From positions 5,704,001 through 5,768,000 of the forward strand of contig NZ_JACCBU010000001.1 of assembly GCF_013407955.1 (NCBI RefSeq): a stretch of 64,000 nucleotides of DNA. The letters run 5' to 3'. Shown here one piece after another: positions 50,764 to 59,809 of the stretch. Position 1 is the first letter of the stretch. Each line of letters begins with the position of its first letter. The stretch comes from Microlunatus parietis (lineage in GTDB: Bacteria > Actinomycetota > Actinomycetes > Propionibacteriales > Propionibacteriaceae). The notes below the pieces were generated by a model, which saw nothing but the letters and a program-made list of their open reading frames with translations, had not been told where the DNA came from and did no database searches. Made by a program: the position numbers and the translations under genes.

Positions 50764-51261
50764 GACGGCGCGGCGACCGGCAGTGCGCGAGGCAAGGCGG
50801 CGCGGGAACGGGCGGGCGGGCCGGGGCGAATGGCTGCGGGCGCGGGGACGGGCGAGGCGGAACGGCGCGGCCGAAAGGGCTGGCCGGGCGAGGCCGGAAC
50901 GGCGCGGCCGAAACGGCCGGCCGGGCGCGGCCGAATCGGGTGGCCGGCGCGGGCGGAAACGGGTGGGGCGGAAACGGGTGGCCGGCGCGGCGGAAACTGG
51001 TGGTCGGGCGCGGGCGGAACCGGGCGGGGCGGAATCGGGCTCGGCGGCGCGCAGACGGGCGGCGCGGGGACGGGCGAGGCGTAACGGAGCGGCCGAAACG
51101 GGGCGGGGCGGAAACGGGCGCGGCGGAATCGGGCGCGGCGGCGCGGGGACGGGCGAGACGGAACGGGCGGGCGGGGGCGGGTGGAGCGTGGGGGACGGCG
51201 GGGCGGAGCCGGCGGGCGCGTGCACCGGGCGGGATGAGGGCGCTGTGCTGGGCGCAGTTGG

Positions 51262-51337
51262 CGTCGTTTTTCCTCCACGGTTCGCAAGCCAAGGGCGAGT
51301 GCCACGTGGCAATGCTCGACGCGTGGAGGAAAAGCGA
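51262..51337. repeat. Nested inverted repeat at the right edge of the G-rich block
   Basis: GTCGTTTTTCCTCCACG (51262-51278) pairs with CGTGGAGGAAAAGCGAC (51321-51337) at 16 of 17 positions. Inside the loop is a second stem around the palindrome GCCACGTGGC, flanked by CGAG/CTCG. The two-level structure suggests a folded RNA or a terminator. Confidence 0.72.
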
Positions 51338-51518
51338 CACCATCGCTGCCGGACCCATGCCTCAACCTGCCCGCGGGCCCGAGCCGGGCACCGCTCGACG
51401 ACTGAGCGCCCTGGCCGCCCTCGCGACAGCCAGGTCGAGCAATTCCCTGATGCTGTGGGTCACTACCTGCCGCGTACACCCGGCCGGATACGCCCCACTC
51501 GCTTGGGTCCGCGGGGTT

Positions 51519-52964
51519 TCAGAGGGTCAGGGCGCGGGGGAGGGCTAGGCCGAAGAGGGAGGTGCCGGGGAGCGGGGCGGTGACCCACTCGGTGATGGTG
51601 CCGCCGGTCGAGGGCGCGTACCAGAGGGTCATCCGGTGCGGGGTCTGCACCAGCACCAGGTCCAGCCGGAAGATGTCGTCCAGCCAGGTGCCGCTGGCGG
51701 CGAGCCGCAGCTCCCGGTCGCCGGGCAGTTCGACGGTGGTCTCGAGCCAGCGGTCGGCCGCGGCGACCAGGTCGAAGTACGGCGTCTCCGGCGGCAGCAT
51801 CGGATCGGAGTGGGTCAGGCTGACCCGCCAGACGCCGTAGTCGCCCGACTCGACACCGGTGACGTGGACGTCCGGCCGCGGCGCGTCCTCGGCCTCCGGC
51901 GGCCGGCCGTACGGCTGCTCGGCGGCCGCGTCGGCCGCTTGGTCGGCGGTCGGCAGGGTCAGCGTCGCCAGTCGTTCGGCCAGCGCGTCGGCGTCACGGT
52001 CGGCGCCGGACAGCGGCCGTTGGCTGAAGCCGGGCAGCAGGTGCTGCCAGACCGTCGCGAGGATCGACTGGGCGTCGAAGGCGGCCGACGTCATCACGAT
52101 CACCGCGTCCTGGTCCGGCAGCACCAGGCAGAACTGGCCGAACGCGCCGTCGGCCCGGTAGCCGTACCGGGACCGCCAGAACTGGAAGCCGTAGCCCTGC
52201 TGCCAGTCCGGCGTCGACCCCTGCTGGTTGGGTGTCAGCGCCGAGGTCGCCTCGTCGACGTACGCGGCGGGGACGAGCTGCCGGTCGCCCCACCTCCCGC
52301 GGCGCAGGTAGAGCTCGCCGAACTTGCCGATCGACTCCGTGGTCAGGTGCAGGCCGGTGTAGCCGAGCTGGCGGCCTTCCGGGTACGCGGTCCAGTGCGC
52401 CTGGTCGATGCCGAGCGGCTTCAGCAGCCGCGGCGTCAGGTAGTCCAGCAGCGTCTCTCCGGTGACCCGCTGGGTGATCGCGGCGATCGCGTACGTGGCC
52501 GTGTTGTTGTACGCGAACACGCTGCCCGGTTCATGATCGGGTTCGATCCCGAGGAAACCGCGCAGCGGCTCGTGCGGGTCGGCGACGAAGGAGCGCCAGA
52601 GCGTGTCCTCGAGGTGCCCGGTGGCCATCCGCAGCGTGTCCCGTACGGTCAGCTTCCGGATCCGGTCACCGGCCGCGGAGTCGGCCAGGTCGTCCAGGTA
52701 GGCCAGCAGCGGCAGGTCCAGATGCAGCTTGCCCTCGGCCACCGCGATCCCGGCGGCTGTCGCCGTGAAGCTCTTGCTCAGCGAGTAGATCAGGTGCACC
52801 TGCTCCGGCCCGTACGGTGCCCACCAGCCCTCCGCCAGCACCTTGCCGTGCCGGATGATCATCAGGCTGTGCAGTTCCTGATCAAGATCATCGAGGAAAT
52901 CGAGGACGGCCCTGGGCCTCAGCCCGTGCTCGGCCGCCGAAGCCCGTTCCAACTGCTGGGTCAC
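51519..52964 (-). CDS. Serine hydrolase, class C beta-lactamase family
   Basis: A 481-residue protein. The catalytic S-x-x-K is SLSK near residue 75 and the Y-x-N motif is YNN near 153. After the roughly 330-residue hydrolase domain comes a C-terminal all-beta domain of about 120 residues, as in several actinobacterial esterase/peptidase homologues. No signal peptide is seen, so it is probably cytoplasmic. Start chosen at GTG 52964 (VTQQLE), with GAGG and AAGGTG upstream; an in-frame ATG at 53009 would add 15 residues. Substrate unknown (ester, D-peptide or beta-lactam). Confidence 0.85.
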   Translation of the reverse strand: MTQQLERASAAEHGLRPRAVLDFLDDLDQELHSLMIIRHGKVLAEGWWAPYGPEQVHLIYSLSKSFTATAAGIAVAEGKLHLDLPLLAYLDDLADSAAGDRIRKLTVRDTLRMATGHLEDTLWRSFVADPHEPLRGFLGIEPDHEPGSVFAYNNTATYAIAAITQRVTGETLLDYLTPRLLKPLGIDQAHWTAYPEGRQLGYTGLHLTTESIGKFGELYLRRGRWGDRQLVPAAYVDEATSALTPNQQGSTPDWQQGYGFQFWRSRYGYRADGAFGQFCLVLPDQDAVIVMTSAAFDAQSILATVWQHLLPGFSQRPLSGADRDADALAERLATLTLPTADQAADAAAEQPYGRPPEAEDAPRPDVHVTGVESGDYGVWRVSLTHSDPMLPPETPYFDLVAAADRWLETTVELPGDRELRLAASGTWLDDIFRLDLVLVQTPHRMTLWYAPSTGGTITEWVTAPLPGTSLFGLALPRALTL

Positions 52965-53114
52965 GAGGCACACCTTAGCCTCGATCGGTGGTCCGGCGGT
53001 CTCGGACAAGATCAGTTCGAGACCCGTGCACCGAGCGGATCACCCGGTGTCGACGACCTCGACGCGGGGTGCGAAGCGGGTCACGGCCTCGGCGAGTCGG
53101 TCGCGGGACAGGGG

Positions 53115-53639
53115 TCAGCCCCAGACCCGCCGGCTGGCGTACGCGACGTCGGGCGGGACGTGCGGGACCCAACGGCGCAGCCGGTCGATCATCGCGGCGT
53201 AGCGGGACGGGTCGGTGACCGGATCGGGCCGGCCCGGGAGGATGATCGGAGCCTCGGTCCCGCGGAGCCCGAGAAAGCGGCCGGTCCGTGGCCCGAACCC
53301 CTGCACCCGATAGAGATACGTCCGGTAGACGACCACCGCATCGATCGCCGTCCACGGCACGGTGTGCGTGGTCTCCCGGTGGCGGAACGGCTGCCCGCCG
53401 AACGTCAGCCCGTGACTGTCGACCCGCAGCGCGACCTTGCCGAGCCGGGCCAGATGGCTGACGACCAGGAACAGCGCGAAGCCGCCGGCGAAGGGCAACG
53501 GGATCCAGGCCAGCGGCTCTGCGGTCGTCGCGGCGAGGCGCGCCAAGGAGAAGGTCAACGCCACACTGAGCGCGGCCAGCGCCAGGCTCTCCCACGAGGC
53601 CGAATACCGGATCACGTACGCGCCGGTCTGGTCATTCAT
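53115..53639 (-). CDS. PH-like membrane protein, apparently truncated by an in-frame TGA
   Basis: A 174-residue protein. Two membrane helices (ALAALSVALTFSLARL and WIPLPFAGGFALFLVV) precede a bacterial PH-like beta domain (ALRVDSHGLTFGGQPF, then THTVPWTAIDAVVVY). The stop at 53115-53117 is followed in the same frame by 24 more codons (SRDRLAEAVTRFAPRVEVVD and ends) to a second stop at 53040-53042. The extra segment has good codon use and reads like a natural C-terminus, so the TGA may be a recent nonsense mutation. It is divergent from dxr. Confidence 0.72.
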   Translation of the reverse strand: MNDQTGAYVIRYSASWESLALAALSVALTFSLARLAATTAEPLAWIPLPFAGGFALFLVVSHLARLGKVALRVDSHGLTFGGQPFRHRETTHTVPWTAIDAVVVYRTYLYRVQGFGPRTGRFLGLRGTEAPIILPGRPDPVTDPSRYAAMIDRLRRWVPHVPPDVAYASRRVWG

Positions 53640-53759
53640 GCTGCGGCTGCTCCTCGGGGGCGTTGATCCGTGCGGTCGCTCGGGCCTGAATGCACGGTGA
53701 CCGCTCCCGCTGACGCGGCGCTGACGCCGGCCCGGCCAAGGATAGGGAAGACTGAACCC

Positions 53760-55010
53760 GTGCGTGACGTCGTCGTGTTGGGCAGCACCGGATCCATCGG
53801 CACCCAGGCCCTGGAGGTGATCGCCGAGAATCCGGGCCGGTTCCGGGTATCCGTGCTGGCCGCCGGCGGTACCCGGCCGAAGCTGCTGGCCGAGCAGGTC
53901 CTCGAGTTCGGCCCGCGGCTGGTCGCGCTCACCCAGGCGTCGGCGGTGCAGGACCTGCAGCTCGCGCTGTACGCGGAGGCGTCCCGGCGCGGCTGGGCCG
54001 AGGGCAAGCTGACCTTGCCCAAGATCATCGCCGGCCCGGACGTGGCGACCGAGGCGGCGGCCGAGCCGGCCGACGTCGTGCTGAACGGGATCACCGGGTC
54101 GGCCGGCCTGCGCCCGACGCTGGCCGCGCTGGCCGCCGGCAGCACGCTGGCGCTGGCCAACAAGGAGTCGCTGGTGATCGGCGGGGCGCTCGTCACGGGG
54201 GCGGCGAAGCCGGGGCAACTGGTCGCGGTCGACTCCGAGCACTCCGCGCTGGCGCAGTGTCTGCGGGCCGGCCGGGCCGAGGAGGTGGACCGGCTGATCG
54301 TCACCGCCAGCGGCGGGCCGTTCCGCGGCTGGACCCGGGAGCAGATGCGCGACGTCACGCCGGAGCAGGCGCTGGCCCACCCGACCTGGGACATGGGCCG
54401 GGTCATCACGACCAACTCGGCGACGCTGGTCAATAAGGCGCTGGAGGTGCTCGAGGCGCACCTGCTGTACGGGATCGACCTGGACCGGATCGACGTCGTG
54501 GTGCACCCGCAGTCGATGGTGCACTCGATGGTCCAGTACGTCGACGGCTCCACGCTCGCCCAGTGCTCCCCGCCGGACATGAAGCTGCCGATCGCGCTGG
54601 CCCTGACCTGGCCGGACCGGCTGCCCGGCGCCGCCCGCCCGTGCGACTGGACCCAGGCCACCAGCTGGACGTTCGAACCGCTGGACGACGCGGCGTTCCC
54701 GGCGGTGGAGCTGGGCAAGCGGGCCGGCCGGGCCGGCGGTACGGCCACCGCGGTCTACAACGCGGCCAACGAGGTGTGCGTCGACGCCTTCCACGAGGGC
54801 CGGATCAGCTTCACCGACATCGTCGACATCGTCGCCGACATCCTGGCCGAACACCTCGGCGAGGCGAGACCTGCGGGCGATCCCGGAGCCGACGTAGGAT
54901 CATCGGTGGCCGCACCGGCCGGCTTCACCGACCACGTGACGGTGGAGACCGTGCTCGCGGCGGACGGCTGGGCCCGGCAACGGGCCGGCGAGGAATGCTA
55001 CCGGCGCTAG
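53760..55010 (+). CDS. dxr: 1-deoxy-D-xylulose 5-phosphate reductoisomerase
   Basis: Converts DXP to MEP, the first committed step of the non-mevalonate isoprenoid pathway. The NADPH-binding motif is [11 protein letters not shown] at the N-terminus; catalytic and metal-binding elements [18 protein letters not shown] and TASGGPFRG are intact. 416 residues, slightly long because of an insert near the C-terminus ([15 protein letters not shown]). The GTG start at 53760 has AAGACT 6 nt upstream, fitting a leaderless transcript. First gene of dxr-rseP-ispG, the standard actinobacterial order. Confidence 0.97.
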   Translation: MRDVVVLGSTGSIGTQALEVIAENPGRFRVSVLAAGGTRPKLLAEQVLEFGPRLVALTQASAVQDLQLALYAEASRRGWAEGKLTLPKIIAGPDVATEAAAEPADVVLNGITGSAGLRPTLAALAAGSTLALANKESLVIGGALVTGAAKPGQLVAVDSEHSALAQCLRAGRAEEVDRLIVTASGGPFRGWTREQMRDVTPEQALAHPTWDMGRVITTNSATLVNKALEVLEAHLLYGIDLDRIDVVVHPQSMVHSMVQYVDGSTLAQCSPPDMKLPIALALTWPDRLPGAARPCDWTQATSWTFEPLDDAAFPAVELGKRAGRAGGTATAVYNAANEVCVDAFHEGRISFTDIVDIVADILAEHLGEARPAGDPGADVGSSVAAPAGFTDHVTVETVLAADGWARQRAGEECYRR

Positions 55011-55031
55011 CCCGGGAGATCGAGAGGACCG

Positions 55032-56348
55032 ATGTCAGCCCTGGAGACCGTGATCTACATCGCGGGCGCACTCATCTTCTTCGCGTTGGTGATGGCGTCG
55101 GTGGCGTTGCACGAGATCGGCCACCTGGTCCCGGCGAAGCTGTTCGGCGTCAAGACCACCCAGTACTTCGTCGGCTTCGGTCGTACCCTGTGGTCCCGGC
55201 GCAAGGGCGAGACCGAGTACGGGATCAAGGCCATCCCGCTCGGCGGCTTCGTCCGGATGATCGGCATGTACCCGCCGAGCCGGGAGCGGCCGAATCAGGT
55301 CCGGGCCACCCGGACCGGCATCTTCCAGTCGCTGGCCGACCAGGCCCGGGCCGCCGAGTACGAGGAGATCCGGCCCGAGGACGACGGCCGGCTGCTCTAC
55401 CAGAAGAAGCCGTGGCAGAAGTTGATCATCATGGCCGGCGGGCCGATCATGAACATTCTGCTGGCCTTCGTGATCTTGCTCGGAGTGACCGCGACGTACG
55501 GTGTCTACCGGGAGACCCTGACCGTGCAGACGGTCAGCGAGTGCATCCGGCCGCTGGACGCGCCGGCCTCCGCCTGCGCCCCGAACGACCCGAAGACGCC
55601 CGCCTTCCTGGCCGGGCTGCAGCCGGGCGACGAGATCGTCTCCTTCAACGGGGTACGGATCGAGTCCTGGGACCAGCTGCAGGCGACGATCCGCGCCAAT
55701 CTCGATCATGAAGCCAGGCTCACCGTGCTGCGCGGCGGTCAGCCAGTCGAGCTGAAGCCGGTCAACACGGCACTGAACGGGGTCCGCGACGAGTGGGACC
55801 CGTCCAAGATCATCCAGCAGGGCTTCCTCGGCGTGACGCCGCAGCCGGTCCGCGAGCGCGGCGGCCCGGTCACCGTCCTCAACGACATGTGGGACCTGAC
55901 CCAGCGCACCGGCTACCTGCTGGCGCAGTTCCCGGTCAAGGTCTTCAACGTGGCCAGGGATCTGGTCACCGGCCAGCCGCGGGACGTGTACGGCCCGATG
56001 AGCATCGTCGGGGCGAGCCGGGTGGCCGGCGAGATCGCCTCCACCGACCAGGTGCCGGTCGCCGACAAACTCGCGGCGCTGGCCCTCACGCTCGGCAACG
56101 TCAACCTGTTCCTGGCCCTGTTCAACCTGATCCCGCTGCTGCCGATGGACGGCGGGCACATCGCCGGCGCGATCTACGAGTGGCTCAGGCGAGGCCTGTC
56201 CCGGCTGTTCCGGCGGCCGGACCCGGGCCACGTCGACACCGCGCGGATGCTGCCGGTCGCCTGGGCGGTCGGCATCGTGGTGGCGCTCTCCGGGGCGGTG
56301 TTGATCATCGCCGACATCTTCGACCCGATCAAGCTGTTCAGCGGCTGA
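55032..56348 (+). CDS. Site-2 intramembrane metalloprotease (RseP/Rip1-like)
   Basis: Cleaves membrane-embedded anti-sigma factors and other membrane proteins. H27-E28-x-x-H31 (HEIGH) in the first helix and [11 protein letters not shown] near residue 365 form the zinc site. A PDZ domain lies at about 180-240 ([18 protein letters not shown]). Four membrane helices; 438 residues. GAGAGG lies about 5 nt before ATG 55032. It is 21 bp after dxr and 17 bp before ispG, one operon. The orthologue in Mycobacterium is Rip1. Confidence 0.95.
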   Translation: MSALETVIYIAGALIFFALVMASVALHEIGHLVPAKLFGVKTTQYFVGFGRTLWSRRKGETEYGIKAIPLGGFVRMIGMYPPSRERPNQVRATRTGIFQSLADQARAAEYEEIRPEDDGRLLYQKKPWQKLIIMAGGPIMNILLAFVILLGVTATYGVYRETLTVQTVSECIRPLDAPASACAPNDPKTPAFLAGLQPGDEIVSFNGVRIESWDQLQATIRANLDHEARLTVLRGGQPVELKPVNTALNGVRDEWDPSKIIQQGFLGVTPQPVRERGGPVTVLNDMWDLTQRTGYLLAQFPVKVFNVARDLVTGQPRDVYGPMSIVGASRVAGEIASTDQVPVADKLAALALTLGNVNLFLALFNLIPLLPMDGGHIAGAIYEWLRRGLSRLFRRPDPGHVDTARMLPVAWAVGIVVALSGAVLIIADIFDPIKLFSG

Positions 56349-56365
56349 CGTACAGAAAGAAGAGC

Positions 56366-57547
56366 ATGAGTATTGATCTTGGAATGCCGCCGCTGCCGCC
56401 GCCCACCCTGGCCGAACGGCGGCCGACCCGGCAGATCAAGGTCGGCAAGGTGCTGGTCGGCGGCGGTGCCCCGATCAGCGTCCAGTCGATGACCACCACG
56501 CTGACCTCGGACATCAACGCGACCCTGCAGCAGATCGCCGCGCTGACCGCCAGCGGCTGCGACATCGTCCGGGTCGCGGTGCCGAGCCAGGACGACGCGG
56601 ACGCGCTGCCGGCGATCGCGCGGAAGTCGCAGATCCCGGTGATCGCCGACATCCACTTCCAGCCCAAGTACGTGTTCGCGGCGATCGAGGCCGGCTGTGC
56701 CGCGGTCCGGGTCAACCCGGGCAACATCAAGGCGTTCGACGACCGGGTCGGCGAGATCGCCCAGGCCGCGCGCGAGGCCGGGGTATCGCTGCGGATCGGC
56801 GTCAACGCCGGGTCGCTGGACAAGCGGCTGCTGGCCAAGCACGGCAAGGCGACCCCGGAGGCGCTGGTCGAGTCGGCGCTGTGGGAGGCCAGCCTGTTCG
56901 AGGAGCACGGCTTCGGAGACTTCAAGATCTCGGTCAAGCACAACGACCCGGTGATCATGGTCCGCGCCTACGAGCTGCTCAGCGAGCAGTGCGACTACCC
57001 GCTGCACCTCGGCGTCACCGAGGCCGGGCCGGCGTTCCAGGGCACGATCAAGTCCGCGGTCGCGTTCGGAGCCCTGCTGTCGAAGGGAATCGGCGACACG
57101 ATCCGGGTCTCGCTGTCGGCCGACCCGGTCGAGGAGGTCAAGGTCGGCTCCAAGATCCTGGAGTCGCTCAACCTGCGCCCGCGCAAGCTCGAGATCGTCT
57201 CCTGCCCGTCCTGCGGCCGGGCCCAGGTGGACGTCTACAAGCTGGCCGAGGAGGTCACCGCCGGGCTGGAGGGCCTGACCGTGCCGCTCCGGGTCGCGGT
57301 GATGGGCTGCGTCGTCAACGGCCCCGGCGAGGCTCGCGAGGCCGACCTCGGCGTCGCGTCTGGCAACGGCAAGGGCCAGATCTTCGTCCGCGGCGAGGTG
57401 ATCAAGACGGTCAAGGAGAGCGAGATCGTCGAGACCCTGATCGAGGAGGCGATGCGGATCGCCGACGAGCTCGGCGATTCGGTCGAGGGCGAGCCGCTGG
57501 TCGAGGTCGCGGGCGCCGCATCGACGCCGGCCCCGGCGCGGGGATAA
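56366..57547 (+). CDS. ispG: 4-hydroxy-3-methylbut-2-en-1-yl diphosphate synthase
   Basis: Iron-sulfur enzyme of the MEP pathway (GcpE) producing HMBPP. 393 residues. [19 protein letters not shown] marks the N-terminal TIM barrel; [13 protein letters not shown] and [12 protein letters not shown] supply the three [4Fe-4S] cysteines and the catalytic Glu. AAAGAAGAG lies about 5 nt before ATG 56366. It is the last gene of the dxr-rseP-ispG operon. The C-terminal 15 residues (Ala/Pro-rich) are variable. Confidence 0.97.
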   Translation: MSIDLGMPPLPPPTLAERRPTRQIKVGKVLVGGGAPISVQSMTTTLTSDINATLQQIAALTASGCDIVRVAVPSQDDADALPAIARKSQIPVIADIHFQPKYVFAAIEAGCAAVRVNPGNIKAFDDRVGEIAQAAREAGVSLRIGVNAGSLDKRLLAKHGKATPEALVESALWEASLFEEHGFGDFKISVKHNDPVIMVRAYELLSEQCDYPLHLGVTEAGPAFQGTIKSAVAFGALLSKGIGDTIRVSLSADPVEEVKVGSKILESLNLRPRKLEIVSCPSCGRAQVDVYKLAEEVTAGLEGLTVPLRVAVMGCVVNGPGEAREADLGVASGNGKGQIFVRGEVIKTVKESEIVETLIEEAMRIADELGDSVEGEPLVEVAGAASTPAPARG

Positions 57548-57587
57548 CGTCGGACCCATGAGACCTCGCCGCGGAACCGACGGATGA
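57545..57587 (+). promoter_or_regulatory. Leaderless promoter and 9-codon micro-ORF before the GNAT gene
   Basis: TAACGT (57545-57550) lies 7 nt before ATG 57558, which opens a 9-codon ORF (MRPRRGTDG). Its TGA (57585-57587) overlaps the GNAT start (57584). The -10 box overlaps the ispG stop codon, so the GNAT gene probably has its own promoter inside the ispG end. Confidence 0.55.
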
Positions 57588-58459
57588 CGGCCGCGTCGAC
57601 GGTCACCGGGCGGTCCGGCCACGCCGGCACGGTCCGGGTGCTGAACTCCGGTGATCTTGCCGCCGCGGTGCGGATCCTCTCCACCCGGCCGGTCGACAAC
57701 GTCTTCGTCGCGTCCCGGGTGCGCGGTGCCGGTCTCGACCCGAACAGCCTCGGCTGCCCGATGTGGGGGTACGAACGCGACGGCGTGCTGCGGTCCCTCT
57801 GCCACGCCGGCTCCAACCTGGTCCCGGTCGGCGCCGACCAGGAGGCGGTCGACGCCTACGTCGAGTTCGCCGGCCCGCAACGGATGTGCTCCTCGATCAT
57901 CGGCCCCGCCGAGACCGCGATGGCGCTGTGGCGTGGGCTGTCGGACCGCTGGGGCCAGTCCTGGGCGACGGTACGGGAGGTGCGGCCGCACCAGCCGGTG
58001 CTGGCGATCGACTCGGAACCCCGGGTGGTGCCGAATCCGTACGTCCGGCCGGTGACGCTGGCCGAGTGGGAGCCGTACTCGGAGGCGGCGATCAAGATGT
58101 ACACCGAGGAGGTCGGCGTCTCCCCGGTCCAGGGCAACTCGGCCGGCTACCGGTTCTACGTGCGGCAGTTGATCTCCGCGGGCCGGGCGTTCGGCTGGAT
58201 CGAGAACGGCCGGGTCCTCTTCAAGGCCGACCTCGGCTCGGTCTCGGCCACCGCGAGCCAGGTCCAGGGCGTCTGGCTCGACCCGGAGTTCCGCGGCCGC
58301 GGCCTGGCTCCCGCCGCGATGGCCGCCGTGGTGCAGCAGGCCCGCGCCGTCGCGCCGGTCGTCTCGCTCTACGTCAACGACTTCAACCATGCCGCCCGCG
58401 CGACGTACCGCCGGGTCGGCTTCCGCCAGGTCAGCGAGTTCGCCACGATCCTCTACTGA
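57584..58459 (+). CDS. GNAT acetyltransferase with N-terminal DUF4081
   Basis: A 291-residue protein. The first 130 residues match DUF4081 (RILSTRPVDNVFVASRVR); the C-terminal GNAT domain has VQGVWLDPEFRGRGLAPAAM, whose R-G-R-G-L-A is the acetyl-CoA binding loop, and LYVNDFNHAARATYRRVGF. Proteins of this type are conserved next to ispG in actinobacteria. It acetylates an unknown protein or small molecule. Start overlaps the micro-ORF stop (ATGA). Confidence 0.9.
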   Translation: MTAASTVTGRSGHAGTVRVLNSGDLAAAVRILSTRPVDNVFVASRVRGAGLDPNSLGCPMWGYERDGVLRSLCHAGSNLVPVGADQEAVDAYVEFAGPQRMCSSIIGPAETAMALWRGLSDRWGQSWATVREVRPHQPVLAIDSEPRVVPNPYVRPVTLAEWEPYSEAAIKMYTEEVGVSPVQGNSAGYRFYVRQLISAGRAFGWIENGRVLFKADLGSVSATASQVQGVWLDPEFRGRGLAPAAMAAVVQQARAVAPVVSLYVNDFNHAARATYRRVGFRQVSEFATILY

Positions 58460-58547
58460 CGACTGCCACGGCTCAGGCCCTGAAGTCCAGCACCAGTTCG
58501 GGCGGCGGGAAGCCCGCGGCGCTCGTCAGGATCACGACGCGGCTCCC

Positions 58548-58946
58548 GGGCTGGTCGTGCTCGGTCGGTACGACGAGGTCCAGTTGATCACTCCGCCGGC
58601 CAGGCTGCTGCTGGACGACCTGGTCCGCGCGAATCCGGCTGCCCCGCACGACCTGCCGCTGCCGGTGCTGTCGCTCGCCGCCGTCGCGCGGCGGCAGGCC
58701 CGCGGCATGCCGGACCGGGCGTCACCCGGGCTCGAGGTGCCCACCCGAGCGGGCTGGCTTTCCTTGCACGCTTCGGTTCCCGAGGGCGTGCGGTCCGAGC
58801 AGGTGGCGATCGTGATCCAGCGCGCGGCGCCCGAGACCGCGGTCGCCCTGGAACTCGAGACCTATGACCTGACCGCGGGAACGGGTGATCGCCGACCTCT
58901 CACTGCCGACGGGTCCTTGATCATTGCGCCGGTGCGAGGACAGTGA
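58548..58946 (+). pseudogene. Remnant of a LuxR-type regulator, sensing part only
   Basis: The frame reads L-V-V-L-G-x-x-D-E-V-Q-L-I then L-L-L-D-D-L-V and further RAGWLSLHAS, VAIVIQRAAPETA and ETYDLTA. This is the order found just before the helix-turn-helix of actinobacterial LuxR-family regulators (normally ...YGLTxRE followed by the DNA-binding domain). Here the sequence changes after DLTA and the DNA-binding domain is missing; no proper start or N-terminus exists either. Its last 26 bp overlap the convergent DoxX-like gene. A decayed gene. Confidence 0.65.
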
Positions 58947-59280
58947 AGACGAAGGTGGCGCTGCTGAGGGTGAGCATGCCCAGGCAGTTGAGGAAGAAGT
59001 TGCGGCCGAAGTCGCGGGCCCGGATGTGCGCCCCCGCGGCGAGCAGGAAGTAGATCACCAGCGCCGCGGTGGTGAGGATCGCCAGCGGCCGGAACCAGAT
59101 CCCGATCACCAGCCCGGCCGTCGCGGCGAACTTGATCGGCGGCGCGACCCACCAGAACCGCCTCGGGAACCCGACGTCCTCGAAGCACTTCCGGATGAAC
59201 GCGACCGGCTTCAGGCACATCAGTCCGTCGCCGAACTGGATCAGGGCAAGGACCGCGAGCGGCCACCAGGGATCGATCAT
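58921..59280 (-). CDS. DoxX-like membrane protein
   Basis: A 119-residue protein with four predicted membrane helices: PLAVLALIQFGDGLMCL, then VAPPIKFAATAGLVIGIW, AILTTAALVIYFLLAAG and NCLGMLTLSSATFVFTVL. DoxX-type helices with an F-R-P-L loop are typical. ATG 59280 (MIDPWW) is preferred; an upstream Met at 59316 would add 12 residues. Family members are of uncertain function, some linked to quinone or redox proteins. It stands alone. Confidence 0.8.
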   Translation of the reverse strand: MIDPWWPLAVLALIQFGDGLMCLKPVAFIRKCFEDVGFPRRFWWVAPPIKFAATAGLVIGIWFRPLAILTTAALVIYFLLAAGAHIRARDFGRNFFLNCLGMLTLSSATFVFTVLAPAQ

Positions 59281-59410
59281 GACCCTACGATGGCGAACGG
59301 GCTCGGTTTGTGACATCGGGCACCGGCGGGAAGTCGAGGACTCGTGCCGAGGCGCTGTCGATTTCCGGCGCTGCCGTTCGTCCCTGGGGTGTCAACCCTG
59401 AGGAGGCACG

Positions 59411-59752
59411 ATGAAGATCAGCGGCGTCACCGTCGGACTGTCGGTCAGCGATCTCGACCGATCGACCGGCTGGTACGAACGCATCCTGGAACGCGGCGGC
59501 CCGGATCTCCGCCCCGTCGACACCGTCGTCGAGTACGACCTCGGCGGCGCCTGGCTGCAACTCGGCCTGGACGAACCGCGCCCGGGCAACACGGTGGTCC
59601 GGTTCGGCGTTCCCGACGTCCGGGCGGAACGGCAACGGTTGATCGATCTGGGCATCGCCGTGGGCGAGCTGATCGACATTCCCGACGTGGTCGCCTACTT
59701 CGAGTTCGACGACCCGGACGGTCACCGGCTCAGCTGCTACACCGAAGCCTGA
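59411..59752 (+). CDS. VOC/glyoxalase-superfamily protein
   Basis: A 113-residue protein with GVTVGLSVSDLDRSTGWYER at the start and YFEFDDPDGHRLSCY at the end, a standard single VOC domain. GAGGAGG lies 5 nt before ATG 59411. It is 57 bp upstream of the SigJ-like gene in the same direction and may be co-transcribed with it. Ligand unknown. Confidence 0.87.
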   Translation: MKISGVTVGLSVSDLDRSTGWYERILERGGPDLRPVDTVVEYDLGGAWLQLGLDEPRPGNTVVRFGVPDVRAERQRLIDLGIAVGELIDIPDVVAYFEFDDPDGHRLSCYTEA

Positions 59753-59809
59753 GGCCTGCGAACGCCCCGGACCGACCTCGACCGACCCGGCTCGGACGGA
59801 TCGGTCAGG

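Larger units (their letters stand above)
50423..51518. other. 1.1-kb gene-free region with G-rich repeats and two large inverted repeats
   Basis: No believable gene is found here on either strand; long open frames exist only because the sequence is Gly/Arg/Ala-coding and low in stops. The plus strand from about 50700 to 51240 is very G-rich and built from degenerate units such as GGGCGGAAACGGG. The block is bounded by inverted repeats at 50609-50675 and 51262-51337. After 51340 the sequence is ordinary. Possible roles include a structured RNA, a repeat-driven recombination site or decayed DNA. Confidence 0.6.

Noticed and set aside
50537-51583. Several 200-330-codon frames in the G-rich region
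   Set aside because: Gly/Arg/Ala-only composition on one strand and Pro/Ala/Arg on the other, simple repeats of period 16, and no start signals; treated as non-coding.
51636-53666. 676-codon plus-strand frame opposite the serine hydrolase and PH-like genes
   Set aside because: Spans two real minus-strand genes and the gap between them; no domain, and composition is typical of antisense GC-rich frames.
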